In this document: one piece after another, positions 24,191 through 35,330 of the stretch
Layout of the letters: each line of letters starts with the position of its first letter
How positions within the stretch are numbered: the first letter of the stretch is position 1
NCBI RefSeq assembly: GCF_945859705.1
Contig: NC_079137.1
Location: 34,655,554 to 34,719,553 of the forward strand
Length of the DNA stretch: 64,000 nucleotides
DNA from: Episyrphus balteatus
Lineage: Eukaryota > Arthropoda > Insecta > Diptera > Syrphidae
Direction of reading: 5' to 3'
Program-made: the position numbers and the translations under genes
Notes under the pieces: generated by a model
What the model saw: the letters and a program-made list of their open reading frames with translations, nothing else
Told to the model about the DNA's origin: nothing
Databases searched by the model: none

Positions 24191-25604
24191 ATTTTTTTTA
24201 AAATTTTTTGCAAACATTTTTAAAACCGTATTTCTAATAAATACTCGTGCCAGAGACCTAAGAGGTCGCTTACATTTGCATTTTTCTGTATTCTAGATAA
24301 AACTTTTCACCTCATATTTTACAATGAGGAAAAAAGCGCAACGTAAAATGTAATATGTTCAACGTTGATTAAATGTTGAAAAAACTAACATGAAACATCT
24401 TTAAATTAAAATTGAAACAAAGTAAGAATTTTAATTATTTTTGTCAGACTTCAGCTTTTGTAACATTTTATCACCCTTATTTCCAACAGTGAGATAGCAC
24501 GTTGGTAAAGCATTCGCGGCTGCCAATTTTTTCTTTTTTTTTTTTATAAATTGATGCTTTTTTTTTTCAAAGTTGAAACAACTTTGATTTAAAAATGTTT
24601 TATAACGGCAAACCACTTTAAACTTACTATGTTCTACTTTGATTTTAAAATTTTCGTCTTCAACGCAAAATCATTCCGAAAAATAGTTGAATCAACGTGG
24701 TTTTCGTTGATTTTAAGTGGTTTTTTCCCTCATTGTACAGGATTCAAAATATCTTTTAAACCAAAAAAATTTTCTCAGTTTCTGATTTGTAGGCCAAGTC
24801 GTTTGCAGATAACCTCTAAAAAATTCATTTAATTGCTAAAATGGAAACTTATTTTCTTTTTCGTATCATCTTGCGTGACTTTCAATTCAAGGATTTGAGA
24901 CCTTGCGTTTTTTGTTCTTTCTTAACAAGCGATTTTCTTTCTTTCTTCTGAACTTTCAAAACCTTTTGAGTTTTTTTTGAACCATATTCCACATTTTGGA
25001 TTGATTTAAATGAGCACATTCACAGCCAAACGAAGAATTTCTATAGCATTTCATCATAGAAACAATGTTAATGCTTTTGAATTTGTTTCCTCTGTTAAAG
25101 GTTTTGTCGCAAGGTTCTAATAATCTCTATTGGTTGTAAAATTGGTTGTTTTGATCAAAACAGATTTCAACTTTCCATCTTCATTTGGTGAGATATGCAG
25201 GTTAGATCCGATATACTTTAATTGGAAACACAATTAATACAGACTCTTATATTTGATAATAATTCAAATTCAAAAGGCGTCCTTAATTTCGTTTTATGTT
25301 TTTTCACCTTTATAACAAGACTTTAACTCCTAGTATTTCTTTATGTCAATCAATGAATAAGTAAGTCCCAAATTTTGTTACTTTTGAAGCCTAATTCCTC
25401 AAAAACTTGTTATTGAAAATTTATCTATTTGAAGTTTTCGATCTAAATATGGGTAGATGCAGTGACTGTAGCCATCACCATATCGGGGGTCTGAGAGCCT
25501 TAAAATAGTTTTTACCAAGCCCCCCAAAAGCAGAAAAATTCGCCGAGTAAAAATATAATCTCTCCAGACCATAGTTCCGTTTTTTCCGTATAGGGGCCAA
25601 AATC

Positions 25605-25830
25605 CTGAAACACGAAATACCGAAAACTCAAAATCCCGACAACCCAAAATCCCGAAAATCCAAAATCAACGAAACCCAAAATTTGAAAAGTTTTTTACTT
25701 TTTCTGTTATATTTTCTGGATTTTGGCCTTTCTGAATTTTGGATTTGCAGATTATTGTGGATTTTCGGGATTTTGAATTTTCGGAATTCTGGGTTTTCGG
25801 GAATCTTGACTCTGGGCTTTCGGAATTCTG
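25605..25830. repeat. Inverted CCCGAAAATCC / GGATTTTCGGG words
   Basis: The first half repeats CCAAAATCCCGAAAATCC-like words, the second half their complement (GGATTTTCGGGATTTTGAA, TCGGAATTCTGGGTTTTCGG). Together they can form an imperfect hairpin with a loop near 25,690. It shares its vocabulary with 18,586-19,090. Confidence 0.7.
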
Positions 25831-25979
25831 GGTTTTCTTGATGAAAAATTAAAAAAAAAAAATCTCCCCCTTGTTTCTTTACCATTTTGTCTATTTATAT
25901 AAAATATATCTGAACTACTGAAATTAGAAGCTAATAATATCGCGAAATACTATTAATTTAATTTTTTTCTGATTTCCAG

Positions 25980-26179
25980 CACACAACTAAGGAAAATGAA
26001 CAATCGATTGTAAATGCAAGCTTCCATGTTACCCATTGGTCGGTGCAACCCTATGGTACTGGTATATCTCGTATGAAGTATGTTGGTTATGTTTTTGGTG
26101 GTGATGTCTTGAGATTCTTTCATGGTGGTGATGAGTGTCTTACGATACCAAGTACTTGGGGTCGAGAAGCTGGTCAAAA
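25980..26179 (+). CDS. RyR: RyR coding exon 5 (residues 176-242)
   Basis: Acceptor TTTCCAG; 66 codons plus 2 nt. It encodes the end of the first beta-trefoil and the start of the MIR region (HVTHWSVQPYGTGISRMKY, FFHGGDECLTIPSTWGREAG). The split AAT codon is completed by the next exon. Confidence 0.97.
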
Positions 26180-26237
26180 GTATATAAATTTATTACTTCT
26201 TCTACAAAACAAAGTTATTTAACACCATTTGTTTTAG

Positions 26238-26412
26238 TATTGTGGTTTATGAAGGAGGTTCTGTAATGTCCCAAGCTCGATCACTTTGGAGACTAGAATT
26301 GGCAAGAACAAAATGGACTGGTGGTTTTATAAATTGGTTACATCCGATGAGAATAAGACACATTACAACTGGCAGATATTTAGGTGTAAATGAGAATAAT
26401 GAATTGAATTTG
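26238..26412 (+). CDS. RyR: RyR coding exon 6 (residues 242-300)
   Basis: One base plus 58 codons. It continues the MIR domain (SLWRLELARTKWTGGFINW, IRHITTGRYLGVNENNELN). It differs from Drosophila at a few surface positions only, for example VMSQARS and NWLHP. Confidence 0.97.
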
Positions 26413-26473
26413 GTAAGTTATTTGAAAACAAATTTTGAGATTTAAAAATAACCTAACATTCTTTTCAAAAAAG

Positions 26474-26823
26474 GTTAAAAAAGAAGATGCAACAATTGCT
26501 TCAACAACTTTCTGTCTAAGACAAGAAAAAGACGATCAAAAAGTTGTCCTCGAAGATAAGGATTTGGAAATTATTGGAGCTCCAATTATCAAATATGGTG
26601 ATACAACAGTTATTGTTCAGCATTGTGAGTCAAGCTTATGGCTCAGTTATAAAAGCTATGAGACAAAGAAAAAAGGTGTGGGAAAAGTCGAAGAGAAACA
26701 AGCCATTCTACACGAAGAAGGAAAAATGGACGATTGCTTAGACTTTTCGCGATCGCAAGAAGAAGAATCAAAAACTGCTCGAGTTATTCGAAAGTGCAGT
26801 AGTTTGTTTACGCAGTTTATTAA
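26474..26823 (+). CDS. RyR: RyR coding exon 7 (residues 301-417)
   Basis: Begins GTTAAAAAAGAAGAT (VKKED) after an AAAAAAG acceptor. It carries the end of the MIR domain (KYGDTTVIVQHCESSLWLSY, KKKGVGKVEEKQAILHEEG) and ends in the helix SLFTQFI, with the split codon AA|T. The insect KDDQKVVLEDKDLEIIGAP loop lies here. Confidence 0.97.
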
Positions 26824-26887
26824 GTAAGTTTCAATAAAAGGTCTTTTAAAAACAAGGGTTTAATGGTATATTTTTTTTTTCTTCTAG

Positions 26888-27577
26888 TGGCCTAGAAACT
26901 TTACAATCGAACCGAAGGCATTCGATATTCTTCCAAAAAGTCAATCTTGGCGAAATGGTTATGTGTCTGGAAGATTTGATCAATTACTTCTCCCAGCCCG
27001 AAGACGATATGGAACACGAAGAGAAACAAAACAAATTCCGAGCCTTGAGAAATCGTCAAGATCTGTTCCAAGAAGAGGGCGTCCTAAATCTCATTCTAGA
27101 GGCTATTGATAAAATTAACATCATCACATCGCAAGGCTTCTTGGCAAGTTTTCTTGCCAGTGATGAAATTGGTCAAAGTTGGGATTTAATATCGACGTAT
27201 TTGTATCAACTTTTGGCAGCCATTATCAAAGGCAATCATACAAATTGTGCTCAATTTGCCAATAGCAATCGTTTGAATTGGCTTTTTTCTCGATTGGGAT
27301 CGCAGGCATCTAGTGAAGGTTCCGGAATGTTGGATGTACTTCATTGTGTGTTGATTGATTCGCCAGAAGCTTTGAATATGATGAGAGATGAACATATTAA
27401 AGTTATTATATCTTTGTTGGAAAAGCATGGAAGAGATCCAAAGGTTCTTGATGTATTGTGTTCACTGTGCGTTGGTAATGGTGTGGCAGTGAGATCGTCT
27501 CAGAATAATATCTGTGACTATTTGTTGCCTGGTAAAAATTTACTTCTACAAACCCAGCTGGTTGATCATGTTGCGAG
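26888..27577 (+). CDS. RyR: RyR coding exon 8 (residues 417-647, RIH domain)
   Basis: This large exon covers the first RIH (RyR and InsP3R homology) alpha-helical domain. Landmarks are QSNRRHSIFFQKVNLGEMV, CLEDLINYFSQPEDDMEHEE, FRALRNRQDLFQEEGVLNLI and HVLHCVLIDSPEALNMM-type helices. The RIH domain contacts the N-terminal domains and helps transmit cytosolic signals to the channel. It ends at GTTGCGAG|GTTGGT, a weaker donor than its neighbours. Confidence 0.97.
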
Positions 27578-27633
27578 GTTGGTTTTGATTATTTAAGACT
27601 TTTTGTAACTTTTTATAATAATTTAATTTCTAG

Positions 27634-27774
27634 TATTCGACCAAATATTTTTGTTGGAAGAGTTGAAGGTTCTGCTATGTATCAGAAATGGTATTTTGAA
27701 GTCACTATGGATCATATTGAACGGACAACACACATGATGCCGCATCTTAGAATTGGTTGGGCCAATACTGCTGG
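27634..27774 (+). CDS. RyR: RyR coding exon 9 (residues 647-694, SPRY1 start)
   Basis: Acceptor TTTCTAG; 1 nt + 46 codons + 2 nt. It contains RPNIFVGRVEGSAMYQKWYF and HMMPHLRIGWANTAG, the first beta strands of SPRY1. SPRY1 lies on the periphery of the cytosolic shell; in vertebrate RyR1 this region is near the FKBP site. The following intron is 2.16 kb. Confidence 0.97.
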
Positions 27775-29931
27775 GTAAGATTCATAATTCAAAAGAGTTC
27801 ATTAACCCTTTATATAAGACCGTTCCTAAAATCCGGTAGTTCTGATATTTGGTGCAGTTGTTTATTTGAAGACCGAGAAAGTTTTAGGTTGCCTTTTTAG
27901 TGTTCATATGAATGGAAACTACTTTTTCAGTGAATTTTTGATAAATTGTATTAATCGGAAACATTAAATTACAGTTTGTGTGGTTGATTTTACAAGGTGG
28001 ACATGGTTTTAAAAATTTTATTTCAACTCGGAAGTTTTTTTTAACAAAAATTAATAATTTTTCTTGAACTTATACTTAAAAAAGAATTTTTTGAACTTGA
28101 ATTCATTACTTCCTAAATTATTTGGTACATATTTAGTATAACTACTGAAGCATTATAGTAAAAAAATTAATTTAAATCAACTTTGGGTTAAGAATATCTT
28201 TAAAACGAAAGAGCTGAATTAAAAACCTGATTTTAGGTTTTTCTTTTTAAATATTGTAGCAGATCATATAGCTTCGAATTTTTGATTAGAAAACAATCTT
28301 TAACCAATTTAAACTTACTTTCAGCACCTTCCAAACTTCTTTGGCGATATTTCATAGCCAACTTCTGAGTCATTTGCGTAGTCCATTTCTGAGCTTCTTC
28401 ATTCTCAACCCTGTTCGCTGCACATTCTTAGTTTGCAGACTTTGTCAGATGTGCAATGCAAAATATTCGAGTTTTTAAATTTTTTTTAAGCTCATAAAGA
28501 CTATTTTTTTGCGAAAATTATTTAACGCGGTTTTGAAGCTTAGGTATACCTCGTCTGAAAAGGTAAAGCAAAGCTGCCTTCCATTAAAAATCATTAAAAT
28601 ATGATATAAGATAGTTTGGCTTTTCTTAAAGTACTATTTTATTTCAATTTTCAAAATATTATGTTAAGATAAGATATTTTGTTAGGGACTAAATATTTAG
28701 TCAAGTTTCACTTTTCTGATTGGTTAACTGTCAAAAATAAATCTTTCGATCTCTAACTCGATTTACTTGCCTGTCTAAATTTTGGTTCAGAAAATGACGT
28801 TGACAAAAATGTCTAGTCATAACCCGTTTTCAAAAAACTGAAAATAAGTCTTAAAGCAAAACCAAAACAAATTTAATTTCAAGATTTCGTTAACGAAATT
28901 TTGTATGGAAAATTTCGTTTCGCTTCAGCTGTTAATTTTCGAAAATTTTAATATTTTTGTTACTTAAACACTTTTGCATAAAAATTTTCGTTGAAACCGG
29001 GTTTGTCTTCTACAAGATATTCAGAAACAAAAAAAAAAAAAACAAAACGGTTGTATGGCAGGTACCCTTAATTTATTCCAAAAATTGGGTCTTTTTTGTA
29101 ACATGCCCTTACCTACATATATCGCGAAGTATTTTGAGTTGACTTAAAATAACTTTACCTATACAGTCGAGATTACAATATTAAATAAATTTTAGCTTAA
29201 TGGTGTGTCTAATGGTTTCCAAGATTTGGCTCTTCAAAAATCGTCAATTTAACGAAATATTTTCTACAAAAATTATGTAACACAGTTTAAAAGCTTAAAC
29301 AAAATCCAATGGTTGAAGCTTGAAATCTTCTCTCTTGGTCTAATGGTTTTAAACTTTAAAGCTATGACTCTTCAAAGATTATAATCTGTAATTTGCTTTA
29401 GTTACTCCACTAAAACATAATAAAACGATAACAATGCAAAAAAATCCAAATTTTTTGAATTTTTTCAACAAAAACTTGATAAATTGTTAAATAAATTGCA
29501 TAAAATTGTTTATTTGTTTTATGCTGGTAGTAAACAACGATTGTGTCGAATAAATAGCAATATAAACAAGAAAAATGACTTTAAACCGGGCAAAATGCTT
29601 AAAATTATTGAAAAAACTTCCGAAAAAAATTTTGTTCGAAGTGGTACCGATAAATCGATGCCAATCGATTTCTCAGTTCCGAAATTGGGGGGAACAGTCA
29701 ACTGCACAGTTGTCTCAATTTTTTTTTTGAAAAACCCTTGCTCATTTGGCCATAGCCGTAAACAACTTGGCAAAATCGGTTCGGCGGATAAGTATTATAT
29801 GACCGTGGTGCGGAGATAATTCTGCGAAAAAGCAATTTTTGGTAATGCCCGAAGCATTGTAGTTCCGTTAAAAAAAATCGCGCTAAACAAGTAATTTTTG
29901 ATTATTTTCTAAATTCTTAATTATTTTCCAG
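27775..29931 (+). other. RyR: RyR intron 9
   Basis: 2,157 bp. Contains a fragment of the dispersed GACA element (28,935-29,130) and a coding-like minus-strand stretch at 28,236-28,437 (see findings). A G+C-richer stretch at 29,560-29,850 has open frames on both strands but no recognisable product. Confidence 0.7.
28935..29130. repeat. Dispersed GACA element, fragment
   Basis: Shares TTAATATTTTTGTTACTTAA, ACACTTTTGCATAAAAATTTTC, AAGATATTCAGAAAC and TGGCAGGTACC with copy 1, then ends near ATATATCGCGAAGTA. The microsatellite and the CGGACCCAC module are missing, so it is truncated or internally deleted. Confidence 0.7.
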
Positions 29932-30228
29932 CTATGTACCATACCCTGGCGGAGGTAAGAAATGGGGTGGTAATGGAGTTGGTGACGATCTTTACTCCTT
30001 CGGTTTTGACGGAGCTTACTTCTGGACTGGAGGTCGAAAAACCCAAATTGTTGAAAATCTTCCAGAAGAACCATTTATTAGGAAAGGAGATGTTATCGGT
30101 GTAGCCCTTGACTTGGCAGTACCAATTATCACATTTTCTTTCAACGGCATGAAAGTTAGAGGAAGCTTCAGAGGCTTCAATTTAGATGGAATGTTCTTCC
30201 CTGTTATGAGTTGTTCATCAAAACTAAG
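29932..30228 (+). CDS. RyR: RyR coding exon 10 (residues 694-793, SPRY1)
   Basis: Acceptor TTTTCCAG; 99 residues with split codons at both ends. It includes YVPYPGGGKKWGGNGVGDD, FIRKGDVIGVALDLAVPII and FNLDGMFFPVMSCSSKL, completing the body of SPRY1. The phrase TGGRKTQIVENLPEEPF differs slightly from Drosophila. Confidence 0.97.
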
Positions 30229-30281
30229 GTTTGTCTTGAACAATCCCTACTCAAAACTTAATTCAAACTTAAAAATTCTAG

Positions 30282-30701
30282 TTGTCGTTTCCTATTCGGT
30301 GGAGATCATGGTCGTTTGAAATACCCTCCACCAGTTGGATTCTCCCCACTCGTACAATGTCTAATGCCCCATCAAATTTTAAGTCTCGATCCGTGTTTCT
30401 ATTTTGGAAATTTAAATAAAAATGTCCTTGCTGGTCCATGGATGATAGAGGATGACACTGCTTTCGTACCAAATCCAGTTGATACGTCAGGTGTATCTCT
30501 TCCATCTTCCGTTGACTCGATCAAGGAGAAATTAGCTGAAAACATACACGAAATGTGGGCTTTGAATAAAATCGAATCGGGCTGGTCGTGGGGTGAACAT
30601 CGCGATGATTATCATCGTATACATCCATGTTTGACGCAATTTGAGAAACTTCCACCAGCTGAAAAACGTTATGATAGTCAACTTGCTGTACAAACATTGA
30701 A
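30282..30701 (+). CDS. RyR: RyR coding exon 11 (residues 793-933, RyR repeat 1)
   Basis: Starts with RFLFGGDHGRLKYPPPVGF and holds the first RyR repeat, marked by LAENIHEMWALNKIESGWSWG-type sequence (about residues 865-885) and DDYHRIHPCLTQFEKLPPAE. Paired RyR repeats 1 and 2 form a clamp-like domain at the outer edge of the cap. It ends in split codon AA|A. Confidence 0.97.
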
Positions 30702-30761
30702 GTAGGTTTTTTTTTTTTGAAAATTTTCGGTTCTAGGATAAAAGTTTTTTTTGTTCAACAG

Positions 30762-31365
30762 AACTATCATATCTTTGGGTTACTACATCACAATGGATAA
30801 GCCACCAGCTAGAATCCGACCGGTACGTTTGCCAAATGAAATTTTCATGCAAGCAAACGGCTATAAGCCAGCTCCGTTGGACCTAAGTGCTGTGACTTTG
30901 ACACCGAAATTGGAAGAATTGGTTGATCAATTAGCTGAAAATACCCATAACCTTTGGGCTAAGGAGAGAATTCAGCAAGGCTGGACTTATGGCTTGAATG
31001 AAGACTCGGAAAACCATCGAAGTCCTCATTTGGTTCCATATTCCAAAGTCGATGAAGCTATTAAGAAGGCTAATCGTGATACAGCTTCAGAAACTGTTCG
31101 AACACTTTTGGTTTATGGATATGTACTTGACCCACCAACTGGAGAAGGCAATGAAGCTCTCTTAGCTGAAGCCCTTCGTTTAAAATTCGCGGCCTTCAGG
31201 ACATATCGAGTGGAGAAAAACTATGCTGTCACATCGGGCAAATGGTATTTCGAATTCGAAGTTTTGACATCAGGTCCAATGCGAGTTGGATGGGCCCGTG
31301 CCGATTGTCATCCAGGAGCAATGTTGGGCAGTGACGATTGCAGTTGGGCTTTCGATGGACACAAT
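30762..31365 (+). CDS. RyR: RyR coding exon 12 (residues 933-1134, RyR repeat 2 and SPRY2 start)
   Basis: Acceptor TTCAACAG; 1 nt plus 201 codons. The second RyR repeat is marked by QLAENTHNLWAKERIQQGW; the SPRY2 domain starts at NYAVTSGKWYFEFEVLTSG and MRVGWARADCHPGAMLG. The exon ends in phase 0 after DGHN, directly before the mutually exclusive exon pair. Confidence 0.97.
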
Positions 31366-31563
31366 GTAAGCTTTTTTTTTGAGTTTTTGTTTTATTTTTT
31401 GTTTTTAGAGAGAGAAAAAGGGTCATTTTGGAACTTAACGGTCGCTATAGAGATACGCCTAGAAAATTTATGATTTTCAAAAGTTCTATTGGATTATTTT
31501 TTTTTGTTAAAAAAAAATTTAAACGTAATTTAAAAAAAAATTATCAACACGTAATGTAAACAG

Positions 31564-31663
31564 GTTACTAAGGTGCATGGAGGTTCGATTGAACATTTTG
31601 GTGTTCGCTATGAAGCAGGCGACGTAATTGGTTGTTTTATAGACGTCAAGGAACAAACTATAA
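31564..31663 (+). CDS. RyR: RyR exon 13a (mutually exclusive alternative, SPRY2)
   Basis: 100 nt: 33 codons plus one base, acceptor AACAG and donor ATA A|GTAAGA. It encodes VTKVHGGSIEHFGVRYEAGD followed by VIGCFIDVKEQTI. Exon 13b downstream encodes an alternative version of the same SPRY2 strands with the same length and phase. Using both would shift the frame, so one or the other is used in each transcript. Confidence 0.95.
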
Positions 31664-32992
31664 GTAAGAATCGCAAAAAGCAAAAAAAAAAATCGCATCT
31701 ACATTTATAGTTGATTTGTGTTTAAATAATTTTTCTGTAAACGTTTTTTTTTTTCTCTTACATATTTATATAACTCGATTGTTTTTTTTTTATATTTAAT
31801 TTATTAATTCAACGACTGTAATAATCCTGCGAAAAAATATGAAATTTTGTGTCTAACTTTGTAGTAGGTCAGTTTGCATATACAAATATATATCTTCTTC
31901 AAAAAAAGCAAAATACGTATATTTCAAAATATAGGGTTTTCAACGTTTAAAAAACAAACAAAAAAATTGATAAAAATTATATTTAATGTGCCAAACAAAT
32001 TTTTTCCGCACAATTTCGTTCAACCATCAAATTATAGGAAGAGAAAGTCTTTGGCGGGACAAGTGAGTCCTTTGGTAAACAATGTGGACCTGGTGATATC
32101 GTCGGTGTGTTTCTCGATCTCGCTGATCACAATATTAGTAAGAGTCAAAGTTTTGTTTTATTAGATATTAAAAAAAAAAAAATAGTTATGAGGCGTTTTT
32201 TTTTCGTATCCTGCTTAGTATTATTTCCTTACAAAAAAAAAATATCTACAACAGTTCTTATGCAACCCTTCTTTTTTCCACTTCGAATTCAATATTTTGC
32301 TTTTTATTATAGATAAGTACAAAAAATTGGTACGCCAAAAACGGATTTTTTTTCCCAAAAAAACGTTTGCATTTCATTTTTATTTGATTTATTTTTTCGT
32401 TTTTTGAACACAAAAGTATCGAAATCATTGATATCCTGCAGTGATACATTTTATTAAAAAAATAAGAAAAAAAAACCTACATATACATTTTTTTAACCAA
32501 TATCGTATTCAATGTTCGTCTTTAAACAAAACACAAAAATAAACATGCATTTATGTGCTTCTATTTTGACAATGGAGTAATTCTGTCCCAACACAAAAAA
32601 AAATATATACATATATAAAAAAAAATTCAAAAAGGTTTGAAACAGACACATTTTTGACTAAAAAACCTTGGTGTTTATTAATTTTTTATCTAATCTATTC
32701 ACCGACTATTAACTAATCCACGAATAAATTGCACTAAATACTAAATCATTTTTTTGAATAGAAATTTTTAGCTTTTTTTTTTTTTTAAATAAAATCAAAA
32801 ATTCATGAAAACAATACTGATTCTGAAATATTTTCGACAAAGTTTTCATAACAAAAAACAGCATGCGTTTTTCGCTTATTAATATTTTTTATAGTGTTAA
32901 CTTTTTTTTGTAAAAAAAAATATTTTATATTAGCTTTTTTGTAGGCCTTAAATTTAATTTTAATTTAATATTTATAATGCGTTTTTTTTAAG
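31664..32992 (+). other. RyR: RyR intron between exons 13a and 14, carries exon 13b
   Basis: Two AT-rich stretches of 374 bp and 855 bp around exon 13b. No transposon or secondary-structure element was identified, and I found no clear docking/selector pairs of the Dscam type. Confidence 0.6.
32038..32137 (+). CDS. RyR: RyR exon 13b (mutually exclusive alternative, SPRY2)
   Basis: Also 100 nt: acceptor AATTATAG, donor ATT A|GTAAGA. It reads EEKVFGGTSESFGKQCGPGD then IVGVFLDLADHNI, collinear with exon 13a (shared pattern G-x-S/T-x-x-FG, GD-I/V-G, F-x-D). Phase matches exon 12 upstream and exon 14 downstream (the split AGT serine codon). Drosophila RyR is known to have alternative exons; I believe this pair corresponds to one of them, from memory. 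Tissue use cannot be read from sequence. Confidence 0.9.
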
Positions 32993-33099
32993 GTTTCTCA
33001 TTGAATGGTGAACTTTTGATGGATGCATTAGGTGGTGAAACGACTTTTGCTGATGTTACAGCTGATGGAGTTGGTTTTGTTCCAGCTTGTACTTTGGGT
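32993..33099 (+). CDS. RyR: RyR coding exon 14 (residues 1168-1203, SPRY2 end)
   Basis: 2 nt plus 35 codons, acceptor TTTTTTTAAG. It encodes FSLNGELLMDALGGETTFAD and GVGFVPACTLG, the closing strands of SPRY2. The upstream T-rich tract is long but its AAG acceptor is a non-optimal last triplet. Confidence 0.96.
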
Positions 33100-33166
33100 G
33101 TAAGGAGACCGAAATTAATAATAACTTTTGAATTAAAAAAAAATTAACTTTATTTATTTAAAATAG

Positions 33167-33264
33167 GTTGGTCAAAAGGCTCGATTGATTTATGGACAAG
33201 ATGTTGATTCTTTGAAGTTCTTTACCACTTGTGGTTTGCAAGAGGGTTACGAACCATTCTGTGT
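33167..33264 (+). CDS. RyR: RyR coding exon 15 (residues 1204-1236)
   Basis: 32 codons plus 2 nt, acceptor AAATAG and donor TGTGT|GTAAGT. It encodes [19 protein letters not shown] and [14 protein letters not shown], linking SPRY2 to the next segment. A 3.4-kb repeat-bearing intron follows. Confidence 0.96.
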
Positions 33265-34504
33265 GTAAGTTAATTTTTTTGGAATAAGTCTTTTTTGAAC
33301 TTTTTTTTTTTGAGAATTTTGCAAAACAACGGTTTTTTTTTGTATACCTACGGGAGTTTATACATATATTGGACTTTTTCTTTTAATTTTTGATATTTTT
33401 CTAATGTCAAATAGCACTGGGGGACAAATATCACTTAAGTTAAGGGACGGTAAAGGAGTTTAATTTTTTATGTAGGAAGAGTCGTTTTAGGGATAATGAC
33501 GTACTTTTGTCTAAAATGTCTAGACATTGAAATGGGTAGGTAAAATACATGAAGTTATGTAGGATTGTAGGTATTAAGTTCACATTTGTTAATTTAGACT
33601 TTTTCTACGGTACGTTTAAGTTAACACCAAAAAGTGTCCAATTTTTAACTGTTTTGTTACAAGATGACTTTTTAAATGACCACTTTTGATAAAAAAAAGT
33701 TTCGAAAAACTGGAGGATTAAGGAACACATCCATTCAAAGATGATTTGCAGCCCTTTAAGTTTTGTTAATAAGTACATTTTTTAATTTTCAAAGAATCTC
33801 GATCCGAAATGAAAAAAATATTTTTATAAAAAAAACACATTTTTGTATAAAAAAATTGCTAGATGCCAAGAAAAGTCATAAGGCGAGAAAAGTGGTAATT
33901 AAAAAGGTTGGAGAGTTTCACCCATTTGTCATTTACCTAATTTTTTTTTTTCGATGTACCTACAAAATTTTAATTTGTTAAATACGAATTGGTTGTGCAA
34001 AATTTAATTTTGTGGCTCTCCCTCAGTCACTTTGTATTTCAATTTTAAGTTTAAAAAGTGAACATCCGGTTTGATAAGACCAGTGGAGACATTTTAAAAG
34101 AAATTCCTTTTTAATTTTTTTCCTTTTGCCGGTACATAGCTATGTAGCTTTCAAACAATTTTTTTTAGTGCATATCCCAATTTTTAGCCCAGGGTGAATA
34201 ATTTTTGAAAACAAAAAAATCATAGTAGAACGAAACGCATTGGAAAAAGAGATGAATATGAAAAAAATGAAAGGAAAAATAAATTACGGGCGAGCCGATT
34301 TTGGGAAGTGGGTGGGTTGAGTTTTTAATGGTAAGAAATGGTATATCTCGATTTCCGGCAAAACTACAAGTCCTATGGAAAAAAGTATAATTTTTTCACA
34401 TAACCTCAAAATTTAGGTGAAAAATTAAAAAAACGAGTTTTTGGTTTTTTATTTTTATCTTTTTCAATTTTTTTTGTACGAAATTTTGTGAAAACTTACA
34501 TAGG

Positions 34505-35330
34505 GTTGGGGTCAAAATTCTGCCGGGGTCAAAATTCTTTTGTCAAAATTCTGCTTTCAAAATTCTGCTTTACAAAATTCTGCTTTCAAAATTCTGCTTT
34601 TTAAAATTCTGTTTTTCAAAATTCTGTTTTTCAAAATTCTGCTTTTCATAATTCTGCTTTTCAAAATTCTGCAAAAAATTAAAAAAGGGTTTGGAAAATG
34701 TTAAAAAGCGCGCGCTTTTTAACATTTTCCAAACCCTTTTTTAATTTTTTGCAGAATTCTGTAAAATCATCTTTTTGAAAAAATTATCTGCTTATTTGAT
34801 TACTTACCTACATAATTTGGCATTTTTTAAATGCGAATTAATTTTTGTTTTATAAATGAATACATTTGAAAATATTAAGAAAAGGTTTTTAATATTAAAC
34901 ATTTCCGAAAATAACTAAAAATTTATTAATTTATCAAATAAAGATGAATATTCAAAAATTTGAATAAGAAAAGGAATATACAACATCGGTTCCAATTAGT
35001 ATACATATTTTATTTCAAAGAAAGTCAGTATATGCATTTCAAAAAATATTTGCGACACTTAAATAAAAAAATTTAGGAAAGTACCAATGTTTAATTACAT
35101 TAATGAGGTGTATTTTTCTTTAGCCAGCGCATATGCCATACAAAAAAAACAGAATTAGCAGAATTTTTTTGTTCAAATATAATGCTGGCAGAATTTTGAA
35201 AAGCAGAATTTTAAAAAGCAGAATTTTGAAAAACAGAATAGAAAAAAAGCAGAATTTTGAAAAACAGAATTTTCGCTGAAAAAGCAGAATTTTGAAAAGC
35301 AGAATTTTGAAGCCAGAATTTTGACCCGAT
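34505..35330. mobile_element. Foldback with CAAAATTCTGCTTTT arrays
   Basis: Left end GGGGTCAAAATTCTGCC followed by about 11 copies of CAAAATTCTG at 34,511-34,672; right end GCCAGAATTTTGACCCGATC preceded by about nine inverted copies (CAGAATTTTGAAAAG) at 35,150-35,320. Arms are inverted overall. A 94-bp perfect palindrome sits at the inner end of the left array. Confidence 0.75.
34665..34758. repeat. Perfect 94-bp palindrome
   Basis: Two 47-bp arms pair without a mismatch and without a loop; the centre is GCGC|GCGC between 34,711 and 34,712, flanked by AAAAA and TTTTT. Confidence 0.95.

Larger units (their letters stand above)
23821..25979 (+). other. RyR: RyR intron 4, repeat-bearing
   Basis: 2,159 bp. 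Contains a degenerate copy of the CAAAATTCTGCTTTT repeat family (23,990-24,190), an inverted repeat of CCGAAAATCC-type words (25,605-25,830) and otherwise nondescript AT-rich sequence. Confidence 0.75.

Noticed and set aside
29484..29819. 111-codon open frame in intron 9
   Set aside because: It overlaps another open frame on the opposite strand, has no recognisable product, and shows no splice context.
34505..35330. CRISPR-like array (regular CAAAATTCTG repeats)
   Set aside because: The unit is about 14-16 bp with no unique spacers and lies in a eukaryotic intron; it is a foldback terminal array.
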